Positions 57,560 to 64,000 of a DNA stretch of 64,000 bases are shown here, in pieces; the stretch's first letter is position 1; each line of letters begins with the position of its first letter. Source of the stretch: Ignelater luminosus (taxonomy: Eukaryota; Arthropoda; Insecta; Coleoptera; Elateridae); the NCBI GenBank assembly GCA_011009095.1, contig VTPC01091223.1, positions 62,001-126,000 of the forward strand. Reading direction: 5' to 3'. The translations under genes were made by a program, and so were the position numbers. The notes below the pieces were generated by a model. The model was given only the letters and a program-made list of their open reading frames with translations. It made no database searches and was not told the origin of the DNA.

Positions 57560-59750
57560 CATACATTAATATAATCAAAGGAACATGTACAACCGAAAGA
57601 TAGACATTTTGTTTCAGAAAACATCCTTTATTGAATATGATTAGTACAATCTTAACAAAGTCAATTTATTACTACTTTTGTAAGACATGTGCAGATTAGA
57701 ACACCGGTGTGATCTTTCCTAAGATTAAAACTAAACATATTTTAACGTTAATAAGAGTTCATGCGGTTTAATGCCCTTCAGTCTTCTCAACTCCTGTGTG
57801 TTGTCAAGGAGTTGGATGGTTTCCACGTTGTTATGGTTTTATAATCTCTTTTCATGTTTTATGGCGAGTTCTTGGATTACCTCACTAATGCACTTAACTT
57901 ACAGGTCATTATGGAGTCCTTTGCTGGTAACGTAGCGGTATGCATTTGTTACTAGACGGAGAATTTTATTTTGACTACGTTATATTGTCAGTTGGTTTGA
58001 TCACTTAGTGTAGCCCCAAAGTTTCACACCATAAGTCCAGATTACTTAATTATTTATAGACTGATAAATCAGTTTTTTAGATTTTAGGTCAAGTTGGGAG
58101 TATTTTCCGATCAACCAGTACATTTTTTCCACTTTGAGTTTGATTTGTTCAGCCTTTTGCCTCACGTGATGTTTCCAATTCCAACCTTACGTCAAAATAG
58201 AGACTGGAGTATTTTGCTGACTCTGCCTGATAAATATGGCATTTTTCAAGAGTTATTTTTAGGTTGCCATCGTTTCTCCGCAACGCAAAATTGACCTGAA
58301 ATGATTTCAAACTGTTAGCTCTATTTTCCAGTCCCTAATCCATTTGTGGATCTTGTTTACTGCAGTTTGAAGTTTTTCAACTGTCTTTGATTGAGATGCA
58401 TCTTTCGCCATAATAACAGTGTCATCGGCAAATGTACCTAGTACTGTTTCTTTTGATGTAGAAATATCAGCAGTGTAAAGTAAGTAAAGTAGTGGTCCTA
58501 GAACACTACCTTGAGGAACCTCTGCTGAGATCGGATGGGACTTTAAAAAAGCTCTTTCATAGGCTACTCTAAACTTTCTGTCAGCAATTGACAGTAGTTC
58601 TTTGGCAGCAGCTTGCCCATCTTGAAGATAAGGCCCTGATGACACACTCTATCAAATGCTTGCGAGAGATCTAAAAAATACTGTAGGACAGTGTTTTATC
58701 TATCACAGATGTTATTTTGTGTACTTGGTCTATCGTTGAATGGTGATTTCTGAACCCAGATTGAACATCAGGTATGCTGACTGGTGGTTTAAGACGCTTT
58801 AACAACAGTTTTTCAAACAACTTAGATTTGGCAGGTAGCAACCATGTTACTTGCTTAGCTGGTTTGTCAGGCCTTTTTAACATAAATATTTGCGCTATTT
58901 TGAAATATTCTGTAACACGAAAACAGGCATTAAATAAGTATGTAAACATAACAATCGCTTTTCGCGGTAGCTGTTTTAGTAAACCGGATGAAATTTCGTC
59001 AATTCCAGGCGTCTTCATGTATCTACTGTGGAATGAATATTGTTTGGCAGAAACACGCTAGCCAGATGATTTGCGAATTGCCCATTGATTTTATGCATTT
59101 TTGATGGGCGGAATACGGACGATTGGTCGTTTGAATCTGCGCGTTGCTTTCTATAATGACTAATTCTTATCTCCTTCCGGGCTTAGATCACTTAGATATT
59201 TTTCAAAGCTACTCTGGTTAATTCTTTAATCTTTTCATTTGCTTGTTAGTTATTTTATTAAATTTTGTCTACAGGGTTTCTGGTTCTGTGCCAAATCCTT
59301 CTTGCTTTTCTTCTTTCTTTTATTAGATCTCTGATCTTAAAAGGATAGTTAACTTCGTGTTCTGGTCTTTCTTTTGGTGGCCGAATAACCTCTTTCGCTG
59401 CCAGCCGAATCTGTTCAATTAGATTGGCTAATTGCAATTCCAGATCTTTTTTCGTTTTAAGTTTTATTTTTAATCTGATTAGCTAATCCAATATTTCTCC
59501 GAATTTGTCCCAATGAGTGTACTTGTTGGTAAGATTTTGTTTTTTTATATTCTTAATGGTTGTCAGATGTAAGTTCACATTGGTTTTCAGTACTTACTTG
59601 ATTTGATGTAATTCCTTTAGAAATGAAGAAGTCCAATAGATCAGGGACTTTATTATTATCAGTGTGCCAATAAGTAGGCTCACTCGCCGAATAAAAGTCA
59701 CATTTAGAAATTTTTATAGCACTCAGTATTTTATTGCCTTTATCAGGTGT
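57560..59750 (-). mobile_element. Jockey-like LINE, long but decayed
   Basis: Reading from 59750 down: remnants of the endonuclease end (VPDLLDFFISKGITSNQ near 59610), HEVNYPFKIRDLIKERRKAR near 59350, PGIDEISSGLLKQLPRKAI near 59000, VTWLLPAKSKLFEKLLLKRL near 58840 (normally YRPIxLLPxxSKxxEKLL), VQSGFRNHHSTIDQ near 58760, LASI-DRVCHQGL near 58670, KSHPISAEVPQGSVLGPLLY near 58530 with an intact PQGSVLGP block, TFADDTVIMAKD near 58430 with the catalytic DD, and C-terminal text down to about 57.6 kb. It is the best-preserved LINE of the window but has several stops and frameshifts. Its 5' side ends where the palindrome at 59753 starts. Confidence 0.85.
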
Positions 59751-59752
59751 TA

Positions 59753-60646
59753 TACAGGGTCGCTAAAAAGTATGGAAACACGCTACCCCCGCAGAAAGGG
59801 TAAGTAATAGACAAATAAAATTTGAAGAACTTAAAGTAGGTATTTTTTGCTATGTTTTGCGAAGGTAATTAAAAACAAATTTTCAGTTGTTTCTTGGTAC
59901 GGCCGCCATATTGAATTTTTTTTTAAATAAAACACTCTGTATATGACCCCATATTTGGATAGGAATCTTCAAGACAAATTCAATAATATAAGAATTGCTA
60001 TACTTATCTTAAAAGGTTTTGGAGATAATCGCTATTCTTTTTTAGGGGTTTCACTATTAAAAGGTATGGAAACACGCTGCTTCTGCAAAAACGGTAAGAG
60101 ATAGATAAATGAAATTTAAACAGCTTAAAGTAGGCGTTGTTTGCCATGTTTTGCGAAGGGAATTAAAAACAAATTTTCAATTGTTTTTTTGTACGGCCGC
60201 CATACTAAATCTTTTTAAATGGAAGATATGTTTTTTATTTCCTTCGCAAAACATGACAAACAACGCCTACTTTAAGCTGTTAAAATTTCATTTGTCTATC
60301 TCTTACCGTTTGTGCAGGAGCAGGGTGTTTCCATATTTTTAATAGTGAAACCCCTGACAAAAGAACAGCAATTATCTCCAACACCTTTTAAGATAAGAAT
60401 AGCAATTCTTATATTATTGAATTTGTCTTGAAGATCCCTATCCAAGTATGGGGTTATATACAGAGTGTTTTATTTAAAAAGATTTAATATGGCGGCCGTA
60501 AGAAAAAACAATTGAAGATTTGTTTTTAATTACCTTTGCAAAACATGTCAAAAAATACCTACTCTAAGTTTACCAAATTTCATTTGTCTGTTAGTTACCG
60601 TTTCTGCGGGGGTAGCATGTCCCCATACTTTTTAGCGACCCTGTAT
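59753..60646. repeat. 894-base nested palindrome (TACAGGGTCGC family)
   Basis: The outer ends TACAGGGTCGCTAAAAAGTA and TACTTTTTAGCGACCCTGTA are exact reverse complements. Each arm of about 400 bases itself contains two related units: an outer one with TATGGAAACACGCTACCCCC and an inner one starting AGGGGTTTCACTATTAAAA with GTATGGAAACACGCTGCTTC. Both carry GTACGGCCGCCAT and the GTTTTGCGAAGG motif. The centre is near 60.2 kb. No coding capacity was recognised. Confidence 0.88.
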
Positions 60647-60649
60647 GTA

Positions 60650-61110
60650 ATTACAATATGCGGACGATCTGGTGTGCTAACATACAATGAGGACAACCTA
60701 AAACGTCTGCTCTGCAGACTTAAAATACCATCTGAACAATGCAATATAAGAATATTACTAGAAAAGACCCAAACGATGGTTATACCTAAGAAATATCGTT
60801 TGGCGTGACATGCATTGCTTATTTGTAGTAAAATTAAAAATTATAAAATCTGCATTTGACCAAACAAGAGTTGCAACGACAATGATCAAAACCATAATAA
60901 CATTGAGAAACATAATCAGAGTTAGGGACTTAGAAACGACAAGGTAGGAGAGATATGACGTGATTCTACGGACGAGATTACCAAGGCGCCAGCAAAGGAA
61001 CCTTGTAAGACAAAATGGCAAAAGCAACAGTAACAAATAAATTCACTAATATAAACACTCAGCAGGAAGACCGGTGAAAAAAATGTTGGATTTCGACATC
61101 ACAGGAAGAT
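60650..61110 (+). mobile_element. RTE-like LINE tail, copy 2
   Basis: It starts ATGCGGACGATCTGGTGTGC and matches 46850-47240, but lacks about 150 bases in the middle, joining near 60788 directly to AAATATCGTTTGGCGTGACA. Downstream text (AGGAAGACCGGTGAAAA region, near 61065) resembles the GRPxKRW end of RTE-like reverse transcriptases. Decayed. Confidence 0.7.
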
Positions 61111-61149
61111 AATTAAATTAGGCAAGAAGAAAGATATAACATAACCTGA

Positions 61150-62525
61150 ACTTAGGGCACTATTTTATTCAGTTTGACTGGAATGCATTTTCCTCTTGTT
61201 TGAAAAACTGACAAATTATCTTGATCGTATTTAATTGAAGCTTTAAGCTTATCCGTAATTTACGAGGACAAAGCTAAGATTGCTGTAATTGTGCAAAGGA
61301 TAATATGTAAATAAGTTTAAGTACACCTATTTGTTAAATAAATAATTAATTAATTAATTAAGTTATATTTTAGTATTTAGATTTTATTCAACATTTCATC
61401 ATAAATAATCTATATTAAATAATAACTTATCATGCTCAATACTTCACATATTTACTAGATATTTTAGAAAAGCAGAGATTTTTTATAAATCCTGAGATTT
61501 TCTACTACTAATCAATTATTGATTTAATTTCTTTTTCAGTCTTTTATAAGCAAAATGATTTAGGCTGACCACATTTAATTCACCCCAGTACTACAAACTG
61601 CTAACTCAAAGGTTACTTTAAACAATACCAAAGAGATTCTTCTTTCCTTAAATAGAATCATGTTATAGAAAGCCTGCTGCTATCTGGATCCAAAGGAGCG
61701 CCACAAGGACAAAATGTTGGGAATAATAAAGAGAGGCGTGTGGTATTTATTGAAATAAAACTAGCCTACATAAACCAAGCGTAACAGGTGTATATGAGCA
61801 TAATAGTTAGTAATAAAACACTACAGCGATAATTAGGTAACACTTTTTGAAGTTAGGCACGCAATGGTAGTTCGAGGTTGTCACAACTTAAAAACTTTTA
61901 TGAAAAAATGTACTTCACTTATTTATTATTAGGATGTTTGAAAGTTAGCGGCATTCTTTCAGTTTACTAGATCATTATATACGGCATTACTTTCACACCT
62001 CTTAAACATCTAAAACGTGGTTCGAGCAAGAATGTTAATCACGATTTTAACTATCGGTTTTAGTTGTTTTCTTTTTGGGAATAATTATAAGATTTCTTTA
62101 CATTTGCTTTTGTTAAACAAAAACGAATTGCGGGAGAATTGCAGTTGAATTAGAAAAAAAAGTTAATTTTTAATTATGGGTTGGTGAAAACTCCAGTTGG
62201 TGAAATAAATTTTAAATTAAATTATACCTACATTAAATTCTTTAAATAAATGAAGATAAAGACAAAATTAAGGAAATTAGTAGTGTCGAATTTATATTTT
62301 TGTCAATGAATGGAAAGATAGGACACTCGAAAATCTGCTTTGGTCACATGAACTTTGATATCATAAACTATAGTAAAGATTTCATCCAATGCGTGTGTAT
62401 GTGTGTTATAGTGAAATTTTATAAATTGATTTACTTAAATTTCTTTCAGAAGAGATTCAAAATAGAGTCTAATATCAAAGATCCAATGGGAATGCATTGT
62501 ACGACTGAACTGTAACTTATAGTGT
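61150..62525. other. Gene-free stretch
   Basis: No gene recognised; a small open frame at 62300-62515 has no family signature. Confidence 0.3.
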
Positions 62526-62529
62526 AATC

Positions 62530-63310
62530 AGAATGCGAGTAATTGGTGGCTGGTGCTCTTTAATCTTCGACAATTTATTCAATTTAACAGAATTTATTTT
62601 CGATTCTGTAGGTCATTCTTATTGTACGTTCTTTGTCTTCCTCCCTTCTTGTCTTAGATTCTTATTCCTTCCTTCAAGTCTTTAGTCCACGGACTTGTTT
62701 GTTGCAGTTTTTCATCTCCTTATATCTGAAGCTTTCCTTTTCATTTTTTCGTGTTTTGTGCTTCCTGAGCCTTCTGTTATTTGGTCGATATACCTTAACC
62801 GGGGTCTTCCTACAGGGTTTTCCCATTTACTTTCCCTTCTATTATTGTCTTTAACATTCCTTCTCTTCTGAGAATATGTGCTATCAGTTGGTCTCTTCGT
62901 TTCATTATATTTTCCATATTTTCCTTTTTTCATTCATTTGATCAAACACCTCTTTATTCGTTTTTCTTTCAATGCCAGTTTATAATACTATGATTCTAAG
63001 GCTTCTATTTTCTTTTTCTCGGGTTTACCGATCGTTCATGTTTCTCATCCATATAATGCTATGCTTGTTTTTTGGATCTTCCATCTTTCGCGATTAAACT
63101 ACCCAGGTACATGTATTCATTAACTAATTCAGTTACCTCGTTATTAATAATAATATCCTTCATCCCATGTTCGCTTCTGGAGCATACCATTACTTTCGTC
63201 TTCTTCTTGTTGATTTTCATATTATAGTTTTCTTGAAATGTTTGGTCCATTTCGCGTAACTTCTCTGTCAGTTCCTCTTCTGATCCTGCACGTAACGCGA
63301 TGTCATTCGT
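62530..63310 (-). mobile_element. LINE tail on the minus strand
   Basis: From 63250 down: NMKINKKKTKVMVCSRSEHG, IIINNEVTELVNEYMYLGSL and IAKDGRSKKQA, the usual MKINxxKTKxM and YLGSxI blocks after the YADD motif. A later frame near 62850 gives WENPVGRPRLRYIDQI, the GRPxxRWxDQI end. The N-terminal two thirds are missing. Confidence 0.75.
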
Positions 63311-63314
63311 ATAT

Positions 63315-64000
63315 CTGATTCTATCTACTTTTTCTTCCTGTATTGTAACTCCGCCTTTCGATGTTTATCTGAATTCTTTAATTGCCTATTATAAACATAA
63401 GTGTGTCCACATTTCGATGCGCACTATTGGGATCTCGCAAATTGTAAGCGATACGAAGTCGGTTAAATTAGAAAAGTTTTGGCTGTTTTGGAGATCAGTT
63501 TACTTATGCTTTTGTTTTTTCAAAAAAGTTCAGGGCTTCTTAGATATTTGCTAAAAACGAAATTATCTTATTTTTTTCAGTGAAGTATCTCAGGAACGAG
63601 CAAAGATAGAAAAAAAAACAGCAAAGAGGGTGTTTTAGAGAAGTTACTACGAAACACAAAAACATTTTTTTCGTAATTGTCTTTTGTTTTACTTCGGCGG
63701 TGAAATGTAAATCCAAATAGCACGCCTTAACTGCTTTTCAGTGATACATGGTTTGACATAGCTATTCGTTTGTTTTACCGAGTTATGAAGTGAAAATCAT
63801 TTTTCACCATAGTGTGCCATGACATATAACACACAAAGTCGTAGAGTTTTATCAAAGAAATTCATTTGTTATGCAAAAATTGCTAAGACAAAATAAATGC
63901 GCCTTTATGGGGCATTAGCTGTTTATTTGATGCTATCTGTGAATGCTTAATAAATTATCTTAAAAGCGTCTTTTGTTTTGTTTTAGCAATTGTTACATAA
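63315..64000. other. Gene-free right edge
   Basis: AT-rich, nothing recognised. Confidence 0.35.

Overview
This window looks like an intron-rich, AT-rich, transposon-laden insect genome. A beetle is my best guess from overall character, but that is inference. No gene runs uninterrupted for long. Spliced genes have GT-AG introns, and jockey, R1 and RTE-type LINEs, pogo, mariner, MULE, piggyBac and hAT relics, two LTR-element fossils and many short foldback elements fill the space between them.

Two layers of genes stand out. The outer layer is a minus-strand gene whose visible exons lie at 44505-44292 (SEA-like), 44134-43528 (frizzled cysteine-rich domain) and 131-1 (LDL-receptor class A, running off the left edge). 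The exon ends match in frame, which gives a Corin-like type II transmembrane serine protease with an apparent 43.4 kb intron. The SRCR and protease part would lie left of the window.

The inner layer sits inside that intron. It is a cluster of two-exon genes for secreted leucine-rich-repeat (LRR) proteins of about 386-393 residues: LRR-1 (+, 4.7-5.9 kb), LRR-2 (-, 11.6-12.9 kb), LRR-3 (-, 19.3-25.0 kb, dead), LRR-4 (+, 25.4-26.6 kb), LRR-6 (+, 30.1-31.3 kb) and LRR-5 (+, 36.6-37.8 kb). There are also a 5' relic (-, 29.35-29.80 kb) and a 3'-end relic (-, 18.69-18.87 kb). They fall into two subfamilies: A (1, 4, 5 and the 29.35 kb relic) and B (2, 3, 6). All share one architecture: a short exon with signal peptide and a two-cysteine segment, a phase-0 intron of about 50-70 bases, then one long exon with about ten LRRs and a four-cysteine C-terminal cap. 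All six promoters carry an AGGTCA half-site about 65-105 bases upstream of the start codon, and five of the six have a GGGGAT kappaB-like element 31-44 bases further upstream.

LRR-3 is interrupted by a Ty3/gypsy element (20117-24548) with 165-base LTRs that differ at two positions and a 5-base target duplication. The divergent pair LRR-3/LRR-4 is mirrored by the divergent pair 29.35 kb relic/LRR-6, so the middle of the cluster is an inverted duplication.

The right third (44.6-64 kb) has no confidently recognised host gene. It holds a piggyBac relic, two related RTE-like LINE tails, a MULE with FLYWCH-type start and terminal repeats, foldback elements, a hAT-like relic, a jockey-like LINE, an 894-base nested palindrome and a further LINE tail. 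A tandem pair of tiny ATG-plus-splice-donor segments near 54.46 and 54.75 kb may be alternative first exons of a plus-strand gene.
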